Assembly: GCA_024280135.1 (NCBI GenBank)
Contig: JAJRQS010000157.1
Location: 1-13,781, forward strand
DNA from: Bacteroidota bacterium
Lineage (GTDB): Bacteria; Bacteroidota; Bacteroidia; Chitinophagales; Saprospiraceae
Length of the DNA: 13,781 nt
Direction: 5' to 3'
Positions 1-7,598 of this stretch are shown here, in pieces. Within the stretch, counting starts at the first letter, position 1. Every line of letters begins with the position of its first letter. The notes beneath the pieces were generated by a model that was not told where the DNA came from, did not search any database, and worked only from the letters and a program-made list of their open reading frames with translations. The translations under genes and the position numbers were made by a program.

Positions 1-699
1 GATGGGTTGGATCAAGATATTAACATCGGTAAATTGATGCGTTTTTCTCCACATACCAAACGCCTAAAAGCACATAACTACCAGCACTTGTATGCTTGGT
101 TCTTCTACAGTTTAATGACTATTTATTGGGTTGTAGGCAAAGACTTTAAAGATTTGGGCTTGTATAGACGAATGGGTATTTTGAAGCAAGAAACGACTTA
201 CCCAATGGCCATCGCGCGCATATTAGTGACAAAAGTATTGTACTTGTTTTTTATTCTTGCACTACCCATCATGATTTTACCCATTTCTCCTTGGATTATT
301 TTTGCAGGATTTATGACGAAGCATTTAATAAGTGGCTTGATATTGAGTCTAGTTTTTCAACCCGCACATGTAATCGAAGAAACAGCGTTTCCGGAACCTG
401 ATGGTTCTAATATGATGGAGGATATTGTCATTGTACATCAACTCAAAACGACCAGTAATTTTGGCACAGGATCTAAAGTGTTAACATGGTTGATCGGAGG
501 ACTGAATCATCAAGTGGAACATCACATTTTTCCAAATATTTGTCATATTCATTACCCTGAAATTTCTAAGATTGTAAAGGAAGTAGCCAAAAAATACAAT
601 ATTCCGTATCTAGAACAACCCACGTTTGCAGCAGCCATTGCGGATCATACCCGAATGTTAAAAAAACTTGGTCGTCAAGATTATGTGCCTTCCGTCTAA
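1..699 (+). CDS. Membrane fatty acid desaturase (front-end/linoleoyl-CoA type), 5'-truncated
   Basis: This is the C-terminal part of an integral-membrane di-iron fatty acid desaturase, which inserts a double bond into an acyl chain at the inner membrane. The reading frame is open from base 1 to the TAA at 697-699, so the start and the first histidine boxes lie outside the window. The visible part shows several hydrophobic segments, a conserved AHVIEE stretch (about 367-384), and the third histidine box as HQVEHH (508-525). A Gln in the QxxHH form is characteristic of front-end desaturases and the bacterial linoleoyl-CoA desaturase family, so a delta-5/delta-6-like specificity is possible. The exact regiospecificity and any N-terminal cytochrome b5 domain cannot be judged here. 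A TTG at 7 could be read as a start, but the family is much longer than 230 residues, so it is internal. A terminator follows directly. Confidence 0.9.
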   Translation, partial: DGLDQDINIGKLMRFSPHTKRLKAHNYQHLYAWFFYSLMTIYWVVGKDFKDLGLYRRMGILKQETTYPMAIARILVTKVLYLFFILALPIMILPISPWIIFAGFMTKHLISGLILSLVFQPAHVIEETAFPEPDGSNMMEDIVIVHQLKTTSNFGTGSKVLTWLIGGLNHQVEHHIFPNICHIHYPEISKIVKEVAKKYNIPYLEQPTFAAAIADHTRMLKKLGRQDYVPSV

Positions 700-706
700 A
701 GTGAAG

Positions 707-741
707 AAAAAGCCGTGGTTTAAAAAACTACGGCTTTTTTT
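707..741. terminator. Bidirectional intrinsic terminator between convergent genes
   Basis: A perfect 10-bp arm AAAAAGCCGT (707-716) pairs with ACGGCTTTTT (730-739). The stem continues inward through a G-T pair, a G-C pair and TTT/AAA, leaving a 3-nt loop at 722-724. A T-run follows on the plus strand and the A-run gives a T-run on the minus strand, so it can end both the desaturase transcript and the convergent gene at 758-1831. Confidence 0.9.
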
Positions 742-757
742 ATGCAGCATTATTTAT

Positions 758-1831
758 TTATTGACCTAGTTCAGGCTTTCGTCTAAGCACAAAAAGTCCT
801 TTTCTACCTTCTGGAATTGCATTGGACGTAAACTTATACTTCATGAACGACACTGAACATTGTGCTTCATACCGCTTAGGAACCGTAAAGAAGTATAGGT
901 AAGAGTTGCTACCTGTCATATTTTGGGTACCTGCCTCCTTGAACAGGATAACTTCATTTTCCTTTTTTATTGAATAATACCCCGTTGTTATGTAAGAAGG
1001 TATGTGAATGTAATATGTCCAACCATTATCATACTCCTTTTTCGTTCCTATCGTCCTAATTTTAAAAGGCTTATATACTTCAGACATAAATGGCGCTTCT
1101 TTTTGTCCGATTTCCCATTCCTTGCCATTCAGTATTCTTTTTTCTCTTTGGTGACTCGTGTTCCAATTGGAATAAACATGCTTTGTCTGGTCCTTTAAAA
1201 AAATCATTTGAAGGCCAACTTTGGGCGTAAAGCCAATACGCTTTAAATCGTTAATGCTGATATTCTCTGGTGTTTTAAGCAGCATCCATTCTTCATCTAT
1301 TCTTAAAAATATGGGGTAATAGCTTTCTCTGGTTGAAACATCATCAAATCGATCTATTTTCTCTCCATAAAAGACATAATCAGCTTTGTAATAATATTGC
1401 TCAAAATCATCCTCCCATTCTGTCAAAGTATTTCTTGAATCAATCTCCTTCATGGGTATCGGCACAACTTTCTTTGCCGAAAAATCATAAACTAGACTAT
1501 CCGTAAAACCAAAGTGATTCAAATACGGCACATATAGTTGTGCTTGAAGAAATAATTCCACTTTGCCATCAGCAGAAATCTTTTTATAGCCATCTACTTC
1601 ATCAAGCAAGAAAAAATTATTTTCTGTATCGTAAGTTAAACCTGAATAAACCGCTTTAGAAACCCTAAACAACTCATAGTGCTCAGAAGCAGGCGTATCT
1701 TTTAGGTACTTATAAGACGCTTTATTCATCATCATATAGCTAGTAGGGAATATATTAACCGTCGTACATCGATCTAGATATAACAAGACCAATAAAAGGC
1801 CAAATAAATATAGCATGTATTTCTTTTTCAT
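758..1831 (-). CDS. Hypothetical membrane-anchored or exported protein, 357 aa
   Basis: I do not recognise the family. The N-terminus has four Lys/Tyr-rich residues and then a hydrophobic segment at about residues 7-19, consistent with a signal anchor or export signal. Cys22 follows it, but the preceding residues (Leu-Asp-Arg) do not fit a good lipobox, so lipidation is doubtful. The remaining 330 residues are rich in aromatic and beta-prone residues, with no second membrane segment and no catalytic motif I can name. Short Asp/Gly-containing turns around residues 66-95 faintly resemble beta-propeller blades, which is only an impression. The ATG at 1831 is chosen because it starts the signal-like segment. 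The gene is co-directional with the HD gene at 1964-2617, 132 bp downstream of it, and probably has its own promoter. It ends at the bidirectional terminator shared with the desaturase. Confidence 0.75.
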   Translation of the reverse strand: MKKKYMLYLFGLLLVLLYLDRCTTVNIFPTSYMMMNKASYKYLKDTPASEHYELFRVSKAVYSGLTYDTENNFFLLDEVDGYKKISADGKVELFLQAQLYVPYLNHFGFTDSLVYDFSAKKVVPIPMKEIDSRNTLTEWEDDFEQYYYKADYVFYGEKIDRFDDVSTRESYYPIFLRIDEEWMLLKTPENISINDLKRIGFTPKVGLQMIFLKDQTKHVYSNWNTSHQREKRILNGKEWEIGQKEAPFMSEVYKPFKIRTIGTKKEYDNGWTYYIHIPSYITTGYYSIKKENEVILFKEAGTQNMTGSNSYLYFFTVPKRYEAQCSVSFMKYKFTSNAIPEGRKGLFVLRRKPELGQ

Positions 1832-1963
1832 AAATATTATTTGATACTATAATTTAAGGCAAAAAGAATACCACATACTTATTAATCTATAAGCGCTAGT
1901 ATTGCGTTGATATTTGAATCAAAAAGAATCTATAATTGCTGAGCTTTCAAAGTGGACTCATTA

Positions 1964-2617
1964 CTACGCTTCTCCGTCCCATTCTCTATAAAACTCCGCT
2001 AGAAAATTTTCCATAAATTGATGGCGATGAATAGCTAACGCCTTCCCCGTCTGGGTATTCATTCTATCTTTTAGTAAAAGTAACTTTTCGTAAAAGTGGT
2101 TTAATGTTGGTGTATCACCTTTTTTGTATTCTTCTTTGGACATATCTAAATTAGGCGGAATATTTGGATTGTAAATTTCATTGTTTTTAAATCCACCATA
2201 GTTAAAAGTACGTGCAATACCAATCGCACCCAGCGCATCCAATCTATCCGCATCTTGAATAACATCTAGTTCCTTTGACCTGAACTGCTGCTCCTCCTTA
2301 CCTCCCTTAAAGGAAATATTACTAATAATATTGACCACATGCTGAACAATGGATTTTTCTACCTTTAGCTCCATCAAGAAGACACTTGCTTTGCGAGGGC
2401 CTACTTCCTCATCACCATCATAAAACTTTGAATCCGCAATATCATGGAGTAAGGCGCCAAGTTCTACAACAAACAAATTGACCTCTTCTGATAAAGCGAT
2501 GTGCTTAGCCAATTTCCAGACTCGTTGGATGTGCCACCAGTCATGCCCTCCCTCGGCATCCGCTAAACTTTGTTTGACAAAAGTGACTGTTTGTTGAATG
2601 ATTGCTTCTTGATTCAT
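1964..2617 (-). CDS. HD-domain phosphohydrolase, YpgQ/YedJ-like
   Basis: A cytoplasmic metal-dependent HD-superfamily hydrolase of 217 residues, about the normal family length. The ordered motifs are visible: GHDWWHIQRVW at residues 24-34 (His29 is the likely first metal ligand), LLHDIAD at 56-62 (His58-Asp59, the HD pair), and QDADRLDALGAIGIAR at 121-136, which supplies the final Asp ligand (Asp122 or Asp124). The DADRLDA-type signature is typical of the group that includes Bacillus subtilis YpgQ, characterised as a nucleotide pyrophosphohydrolase. Activity on (d)NTPs is therefore an inference from family, and the natural substrate is uncertain. There is no signal peptide or membrane segment. 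The ATG at 2617 starts a domain of normal length. A possible -7 box, TGGCTTTG (2645 to 2638 on the minus strand), sits close upstream. Confidence 0.88.
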   Translation of the reverse strand: MNQEAIIQQTVTFVKQSLADAEGGHDWWHIQRVWKLAKHIALSEEVNLFVVELGALLHDIADSKFYDGDEEVGPRKASVFLMELKVEKSIVQHVVNIISNISFKGGKEEQQFRSKELDVIQDADRLDALGAIGIARTFNYGGFKNNEIYNPNIPPNLDMSKEEYKKGDTPTLNHFYEKLLLLKDRMNTQTGKALAIHRHQFMENFLAEFYREWDGEA

Positions 2618-2769
2618 TTGGTAAAAGTAATTAAAAGCAAAGCCAACCCAACCTTTTCCGAAGTTCTTTCTGTCAATAGAAGTGAAGCAACCCTGACGGA
2701 ATAAACCGACGGTATCTTGCTAGGAGCAGTCAAGAGATATTTTTGAGCAAAAAAATCAAACATTCTTAG

Positions 2770-2797
2770 TTGTAAAAGCGTTGTTTTTTTTACTTTG
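2770..2797 (+). promoter_or_regulatory. Bacteroidota-type promoter for the thioredoxin-fold gene
   Basis: TACTTTG at 2791-2797 matches the first seven-base core of the TAnnTTTG-type -7 element (TA, two free positions, TTG; one T short of the full 8-mer). A TTG at 2770-2772 lies 18 nt upstream and could serve as the -33 element. The predicted start of transcription is near 2803, about 28 nt before the ATG at 2831. Assignment is by consensus only. Confidence 0.5.
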
Positions 2798-2830
2798 CAG
2801 TCCAAAGTTTCTAACCGCTAAAATACAACT

Positions 2831-4228
2831 ATGTTCCGCAATTTTTTCTTAGCATTGGTTATGCTATTTATGGCATTCTCGATGTATGCCATTCCAACGA
2901 AAATAGAAGGCAGAATCAAAGGAGCAGGAAATACCAAAGAAATATATCTTTATCCTGACAAAGCTTTTGGTTCATTCGAAAAGCAGGTCATCCCGCTCTT
3001 TCAACAAGGTATTTTTGCAATAGAAATAGACCTCCCTTATCCCCAAATGGGTGTCATCGGTGTCGATGGCAAATACTTAAAAGTATATTTATCACCAGGT
3101 GCCAATATCGTTTTAGATGCAGATGCGATGATTTTTCCACAAGGAGTGAACTATGCGGGAGCTGGGGGCCCTGACAATTATTTACTACAAGCCTTTTATG
3201 AAATAGATCCACCAATCCGTGAATTTGACAAGCAATATTTTCGGATATTTGGGCACCAATTTCCTTTCAGCACCCAAATAGCTGGCTATATGGGTTTGTA
3301 TCATCCAGAAGACTATAGAAACAGGCTGAACAAGAAATATGGTAGAATGAAAGGGTTATTCACGGATGTTCAGTTTGAAAAAGCGACTCCAGACTTTCAG
3401 CGTTTTTTAAGAAGCGAAATAGAAGGTTTTTTACAGTATAATCTATTGGGTTATGTTTTGCTCCATGCAAAAAGAGAGAAAATTGATCTAAATTATTTTA
3501 ATTTGGAACACTTGGAAGTAGGAGATGTGAATAGTGATTACTATCGTAATTACTTGATCTTAAACAACTTATATACGGCTTCATTATCGGACGGTAACAA
3601 TCCACGGGCGCAGACTTGTTATCGGCTTGCGCAAAGTATGGAGCAAGACATACCCTTACAGTATCTCCTTTCGGAAATAATCGTGAACGCGGTCCGAAAA
3701 GGAGATGAGGAAACATTATTGTTATTTGAAGAATATTTAAATGACTATCCCCATGCACCTTTTAGTAAAAAAATTGATAAAGTGATCTTCAAAGATCAAG
3801 CTCGTTTTTTTGGAGAGATGGCTCCTGACTTTGCCTTACAAACAGAAAGTAGCGAAGGCTTTGTTACTTTAAGTCAGTTCAAAGGCAAGGTGGTCTATAT
3901 TGACTTTTGGGCTTCTTGGTGTAAACCTTGCCTGGACAAACTGGACAAACTAGAACGAGAAAAAAGAAAAAATAATTCAGATGACATTGTTTTTATAACC
4001 ATCTCCATTGATGCAAGCAAACAGGTCTGGAAGAACACACTCAAAAATCGCGGTTATTCTGGTGTTCATTTATACGCTGGAAAAAATAGTGCTGTCGCAA
4101 AAGACTTTAAAGTAAAAGGAGTTCCTAGCGAGTTTATCATCAAAAAAAATGGGCAATTTGCTCCTACTCCTGAAGACTCTGATCCCGCAAGTTTGATTTT
4201 ACTCCTAAAACGTTTTAATAATAAGTGA
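2831..4228 (+). CDS. Exported TlpA-like thioredoxin-fold oxidoreductase
   Basis: A 465-residue periplasmic thiol-disulfide oxidoreductase. Residues 1-20 are a clear signal peptide ending Met-Tyr-Ala. Residues 22-105 form a beta-rich region like the DUF4369-type N-terminal domain common in Bacteroidota TlpA proteins. Residues 115-325 are a long, mostly helical spacer. A TlpA/AhpC-type thioredoxin domain fills about 328-465, with the APDF entry motif, the active site WCKPC at 363-367 (Cys364 and Cys367) and the cis-Pro at 432 (Gly-Val-Pro). Both active cysteines and the cis-Pro are present, so it should be redox-active, probably keeping periplasmic thiols reduced or assisting envelope protein maturation. 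The specific client is not known. It precedes a TonB-dependent receptor on the same strand by 120 bp. That gap holds a candidate promoter, so the two need not be one operon. Confidence 0.88.
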   Translation: MFRNFFLALVMLFMAFSMYAIPTKIEGRIKGAGNTKEIYLYPDKAFGSFEKQVIPLFQQGIFAIEIDLPYPQMGVIGVDGKYLKVYLSPGANIVLDADAMIFPQGVNYAGAGGPDNYLLQAFYEIDPPIREFDKQYFRIFGHQFPFSTQIAGYMGLYHPEDYRNRLNKKYGRMKGLFTDVQFEKATPDFQRFLRSEIEGFLQYNLLGYVLLHAKREKIDLNYFNLEHLEVGDVNSDYYRNYLILNNLYTASLSDGNNPRAQTCYRLAQSMEQDIPLQYLLSEIIVNAVRKGDEETLLLFEEYLNDYPHAPFSKKIDKVIFKDQARFFGEMAPDFALQTESSEGFVTLSQFKGKVVYIDFWASWCKPCLDKLDKLEREKRKNNSDDIVFITISIDASKQVWKNTLKNRGYSGVHLYAGKNSAVAKDFKVKGVPSEFIIKKNGQFAPTPEDSDPASLILLLKRFNNK

Positions 4229-4319
4229 TACGACATTCTCTTGACAGGAACAACTAACCATTCATCCTCTTAATAGAACAGTCTATCCTTTTTAGATTTC
4301 CTTTTTATAGAGAATTAGT

Positions 4320-4327
4320 GATATTTG
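4320..4327 (+). promoter_or_regulatory. Candidate -7 element for the TonB-dependent receptor gene
   Basis: GATATTTG matches TAnnTTTG at all fixed positions except the first. It lies 21 nt before the ATG at 4349, a normal spacing. The TTG at 4325-4327, which could extend the reading frame by eight codons, is part of this box, which argues that translation starts at 4349. No good -33 TTTG is visible at the expected distance. Confidence 0.4.
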
Positions 4328-4348
4328 CAGCTTACTAAAAAGAATAAA

Positions 4349-6706
4349 ATGAAATCATTCACTTTCCTTTCCATTGTGAGCCTTTTATTACTCAGCAATT
4401 TACTTTTTGCGCAAGCGACTCAATCTATCAGTGGGACCATTACAGACAAACAATCGGGTTACCCATTAATCGGGACAAACATCATGACCTTAGGACTAGA
4501 GAATGAGTTGGGGACATCTACAGATGAAAATGGATTCTTTCGCCTCGAAAACCTACCCATTGGTCGAGTGGCACTAGAAGTAAGTTATCTTGGATATGAA
4601 CCGGCCATCCTTTCAAACTTACAGTTGACTTCTGCAAAAGAATTGGTGGTTAATTTACAACTCGCCGAAAGCATCAATGAACTCTCCGAAATAGTCGTCA
4701 AAGCCAATTCAGATAAACGTAAAGCAATCAATACTATGGCAACTGTAAGTACACGTACTTTTAGCGTAGAAGAAGCTGGGCGATATGCAGGTTCTTTTGG
4801 TGATCCTTCACGAATGGCACAAAACTATGCGGGGGTAGCCAGTGCCTCTGACGACAGAAATGACATCATCATTCGAGGCAACTCACCAATGGGCGTACTC
4901 TGGAGGCTGGAAGGTATTAATATTCCTAGCCCAAATCATTTTTCAGTATTGGGAACTACTGGCGGACCTGTCAGCATGCTTAATATTAATAATCTAGCGA
5001 CATCAGACTTTATGTCTAGTGCTTGGAGTGCAGACTATGGAAATGCAACGGCTGGCGTATTTGACCTAAAAATGAAAAACGGAAATAATGGTAAGCGAGA
5101 GTATGTGGGACAAATTGGTTTTAATGGTTTTGAGCTTGGTGTGGAAGGCCCTTTCGTCAAAGATAAAAATGCATCCTATATTGCAAACTATCGCTACTCG
5201 ACGCTAGGGGTCTTTAAAACATTAGGAATTGACTTTGGTACGGGGGCGGCCATTCCTGAATATCAAGATTTAACTTTTAAATTAAACTTCCCGACTAAAG
5301 ACAAAGGGGCTTTTTCTGTTTTTGGAATCGGTGGGTTTAGTGACATTTCCTTTCTGGCAAAAGATCTAAAAGAAGGAGAATCTAATTTGTACTCCAATGG
5401 ACAACAAGACATCATTAACGGCTCTAAAACGGGTGTTGTGGGTGCCAGTCACACTTACTTCTTTGACAAGAATACCAATACCAAAGTAACGGTAGCCGCT
5501 TCCGGTGTGGTCTCCAGTTTACAAGTTGACACCTTTGACATAGACTTAAATAATAAAGGTAATTTCCTTTATTACGATCAACGCCAATACAAGTACTCTG
5601 CCGATATTAAATTTAATAAAAAATTAAATGCTCGTCAACATTATTCGATTGGCCTAACCAACGACCTTTTTCGGGTAAAAAATATTGATTCTATTTGGAC
5701 AGGCACGCAATTTTATACTCGACTCGACAATGATGAATTATTGAATCTATTGCAAGGATATGTGAATTATCAACATCGGCTTTCGCCTAAAACCACATTG
5801 AATCTCGGCATACATGGCCAGTATTTTGGGTTGAACAATACCCATACGATAGAACCAAGATTTGGCATTAAATACGCCGCTGCAAAAAAACAATCTATTA
5901 ACTTCGGTCTTGGTATGCACAGTCAGTTGCAACCCCTAAATTTTTATCTTTGGGAGTCCGAAGGACAGCAATCCAAGCAACCCAATAAGGATTTAGATTT
6001 TTCAAAAAGCATCCATAGTGTGCTGGGACATGATTGGTCTTTTGGAGGAAACATGCGTTTAAAGACTGAGGTGTATTATCAATACTTATACAACATACCT
6101 GTGGACACTCTTGCTTCTTCCTACTCCATGATCAAAGAAGGGGCTAGTTTCTTTACCCCTAACCGAACAGGATTAAATAATGACGGAACCGGTCAAAATT
6201 ATGGTATTGAACTAACTTTAGAAAAGTTTTTCACGAAAGGGTTTTACTTCTTAACGACGGGTTCATTTTTCAAATCGAGGTACACGGGAAGCGACGGAAT
6301 AGAAAGATCGTCTTATTATGATAGTGGTTTTGTGATGAATGGTTTAGTCGGAAAAGAATTTAATCTTAATAAGAAGATGGTTTTATCTGTGGATTCCAAG
6401 GTGGTTTATGCAGGTGGGCGAAGATATACACCTATTGACTTAGCAGCTTCGATAGCAGCTGGAGAGCAAGTCGTTCAAAAAACCGGAATCTTTGAAAAGC
6501 AATACGATCCCTATTTCAAAATAGATTTTAAAGTAGCCTTTCGGTTAAATGGTAAGCATATTTCTCAGCTTTGGTCAGTGGACTTGACAAATTTAACCAA
6601 CCATAAAAACTTGTTTGCAGAGGAGTACGATGCAACTAAAAAAGAAATTGGCAGAGTCTATCAACGAGGTCTTTTTCCAAACATCTTATATCAGATTTAT
6701 TTTTAG
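4349..6706 (+). CDS. TonB-dependent receptor with N-terminal carboxypeptidase-like regulatory domain
   Basis: An outer-membrane beta-barrel receptor of 785 residues that imports a ligand using TonB/proton-motive energy. Residues 1-21 are a signal peptide ending Leu-Phe-Ala. A CarboxypepD_reg-like domain covers about 26-108 (starting ISGTITD, with an SYLGYEP turn at 79-85), then the linker ELSEIVVKA at 111-119. The plug follows at roughly 125-255, including the strand motif IIIRGNSP (173-180) and LEGINIP (187-193). The rest is alternating barrel strands, and the protein ends in Phe preceded by Ile-Tyr, as expected for BAM-dependent barrels. It is short next to SusC-type receptors (about 1000 residues) and no SusD gene is adjacent, so polysaccharide uptake is not indicated. 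The substrate is unknown. The start was set at the ATG giving a clean signal peptide, not the in-frame TTG at 4325. Confidence 0.9.
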   Translation: MKSFTFLSIVSLLLLSNLLFAQATQSISGTITDKQSGYPLIGTNIMTLGLENELGTSTDENGFFRLENLPIGRVALEVSYLGYEPAILSNLQLTSAKELVVNLQLAESINELSEIVVKANSDKRKAINTMATVSTRTFSVEEAGRYAGSFGDPSRMAQNYAGVASASDDRNDIIIRGNSPMGVLWRLEGINIPSPNHFSVLGTTGGPVSMLNINNLATSDFMSSAWSADYGNATAGVFDLKMKNGNNGKREYVGQIGFNGFELGVEGPFVKDKNASYIANYRYSTLGVFKTLGIDFGTGAAIPEYQDLTFKLNFPTKDKGAFSVFGIGGFSDISFLAKDLKEGESNLYSNGQQDIINGSKTGVVGASHTYFFDKNTNTKVTVAASGVVSSLQVDTFDIDLNNKGNFLYYDQRQYKYSADIKFNKKLNARQHYSIGLTNDLFRVKNIDSIWTGTQFYTRLDNDELLNLLQGYVNYQHRLSPKTTLNLGIHGQYFGLNNTHTIEPRFGIKYAAAKKQSINFGLGMHSQLQPLNFYLWESEGQQSKQPNKDLDFSKSIHSVLGHDWSFGGNMRLKTEVYYQYLYNIPVDTLASSYSMIKEGASFFTPNRTGLNNDGTGQNYGIELTLEKFFTKGFYFLTTGSFFKSRYTGSDGIERSSYYDSGFVMNGLVGKEFNLNKKMVLSVDSKVVYAGGRRYTPIDLAASIAAGEQVVQKTGIFEKQYDPYFKIDFKVAFRLNGKHISQLWSVDLTNLTNHKNLFAEEYDATKKEIGRVYQRGLFPNILYQIYF

Positions 6707-6746
6707 GGATCTGTACAGAGAGCAGCTATCGTGATTACCTACTATC

Positions 6747-6962
6747 TTAATTGCTCAAGTCTTTTACTACTTTATAGAGAACCCCAGCCAATCCAATTAA
6801 AATCAATACAATGGTGAAATAAGGTTTTGGGGTTTCAAACCTAGCATCTAGCCATTGCCCCCCTATTGCTGCTGCAAGGAGAATAAAAAACATTTGCATG
6901 GCCAATCCGGCAAACTTGCCATAGAATTGGACGGCTTTTTTTTTATGATCCTCGGTGTTCAT
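6747..6962 (-). CDS. atpZ: AtpZ/AtpI-family small membrane protein
   Basis: A 71-residue protein with a charged N-terminus and two transmembrane helices (about residues 16-36 and 47-65), joined by a loop with the GGQWLDARF motif typical of the AtpZ (ATPase_gene1) family. In other bacteria AtpZ is encoded at the head of the F0F1-ATP synthase operon and, with AtpI, has been linked to Mg2+/Ca2+ transport and ATP synthase assembly. The reading frame extends 25 codons upstream to 7037, but that extension lies inside the bactofilin gene, so the ATG at 6962 is preferred. This leaves 2 nt after the bactofilin stop, indicating translational coupling. No atpB or other synthase subunit follows: the gene ends 40 bp from the convergent receptor gene. 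Confidence 0.85.
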   Translation of the reverse strand: MNTEDHKKKAVQFYGKFAGLAMQMFFILLAAAIGGQWLDARFETPKPYFTIVLILIGLAGVLYKVVKDLSN

Positions 6963-6964
6963 GG

Positions 6965-7408
6965 TTAGTTGACGGTCTTCGTAATGACCTGTTCTACACC
7001 ATTGGAAGAAGTAGAGATACTTTTTGTCATTTTGCATACAACGTTGAAAATAGCCCCAGAATGAACGGTGAGGTTAGACGTGCTTACATCTCCAGACACT
7101 TTTGCATTTTCTTTTACCGTCAAGGCGTTCGCGACCTTTATATTCCCACTAAAGGTACCTTCTATTACAGCATCTTGGCACTTAATGTCTCCTTCCACAT
7201 GACCAGATGGTCCTATTATAACTTTAGCTTTACAATTTAGACTGCCTTTGATACGACCATCTACCCTAAAGTCACTATCCGCGTTAATGACACCTTCCAG
7301 ATTCGTTTGGTGAACCAAACTGTTTAAACCTCCTGCGGATTTAGGGCTAGAAGTTGTTATTTGAGGGGTTACGGCTTGTTTTTTCTTCTTTTTCTTGCTT
7401 CCGAACAT
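6965..7408 (-). CDS. Bactofilin (polymer-forming cytoskeletal protein)
   Basis: A 147-residue cytoskeletal scaffold protein that polymerises without nucleotide and in other bacteria positions cell-wall enzymes or shapes the cell. Residues 1-32 are a disordered tail with a run of six Lys (5-10), which may contact the membrane. The bactofilin beta-helix fills about 36-130, seen as regularly spaced Gly/Ile/Val turns such as FRVDGRIKGSL (47-57), HVEGDIKC (70-77), VIEGTFSGNI (81-90) and AKVSGDVS (102-109). Length and layout are normal for the family. An M23 peptidase gene often neighbours bactofilins, but none is visible here. It is followed after 2 nt by atpZ, an arrangement I recall as recurrent in Bacteroidota genomes in front of the ATP synthase genes. 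Confidence 0.92.
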   Translation of the reverse strand: MFGSKKKKKKQAVTPQITTSSPKSAGGLNSLVHQTNLEGVINADSDFRVDGRIKGSLNCKAKVIIGPSGHVEGDIKCQDAVIEGTFSGNIKVANALTVKENAKVSGDVSTSNLTVHSGAIFNVVCKMTKSISTSSNGVEQVITKTVN

Positions 7409-7422
7409 ATTTAATGTTTTTG

Positions 7423-7430
7423 CTAAGATA
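7423..7430 (-). promoter_or_regulatory. Candidate -7 element upstream of the bactofilin gene
   Basis: On the minus strand TATCTTAG (7430 to 7423) differs from TAnnTTTG at one position. It lies 14 nt from the bactofilin ATG at 7408, which would give a very short leader. No matching -33 box is evident. Confidence 0.35.
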
Positions 7431-7575
7431 CAAAATTAAAAGGGTTTTGTAGCTTTTTGGTGATCATACTTCTCATGCGGGTAGTGCGAATTGATATGGC
7501 AAAGATAACTAATATATTTCTTATTTGTTGTCTATTTTTATCAAGAGCACACAAGGCCTACCACCGCACAAGAAA

Positions 7576-7587
7576 AGCCAATTGGCT
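7576..7587. terminator. Short palindrome, possible weak terminator of the 7599-8279 gene
   Basis: AGCCAATTGGCT is a perfect 12-nt palindrome 11 nt past the stop of the minus-strand gene at 7599. Read on the minus strand, it is a 4-bp GC-rich stem with an AATT loop followed by TTTTCTT. The stem is short for an intrinsic terminator, and the site could equally be a protein-binding palindrome. Confidence 0.3.
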
Positions 7588-7598
7588 ATAAAGAAGAG

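Noticed and set aside
2614..2805. Minus-strand 63-codon frame whose stop overlaps the HD gene start (ATGA)
   Set aside because: The overlap looks like translational coupling, but the frame begins inside the promoter of the divergent thioredoxin gene, has no recognisable protein features, and the intervening DNA reads as ordinary intergenic sequence.
3498..3758. Minus-strand frame inside the thioredoxin-fold gene, and similar antisense frames at 5747-5932, 8375-8689, 9557-9784 and 10056-10307
   Set aside because: All lie opposite well-supported genes and show no domain, signal or promoter of their own.
6710..6719. Palindrome TCTGTACAGA just after the receptor stop codon
   Set aside because: Considered as a terminator or site, but it has no loop or T-run and a 10-bp palindrome is easily due to chance.
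6963..7037. 25-codon N-terminal extension of the AtpZ-like protein
   Set aside because: It lies wholly inside the bactofilin gene, is rich in residues atypical of AtpZ N-termini, and the ATG at 6962 gives a normal-length family member.
7475..7591. Plus-strand 38-codon frame with a hydrophobic stretch (LICCLFL) between the bactofilin gene and the 7599 gene
   Set aside because: It could be a tiny membrane protein, but there is no good promoter box before it, it overlaps the palindrome at 7576-7587, and its C-terminal half is not protein-like. Without conservation data it cannot be supported.
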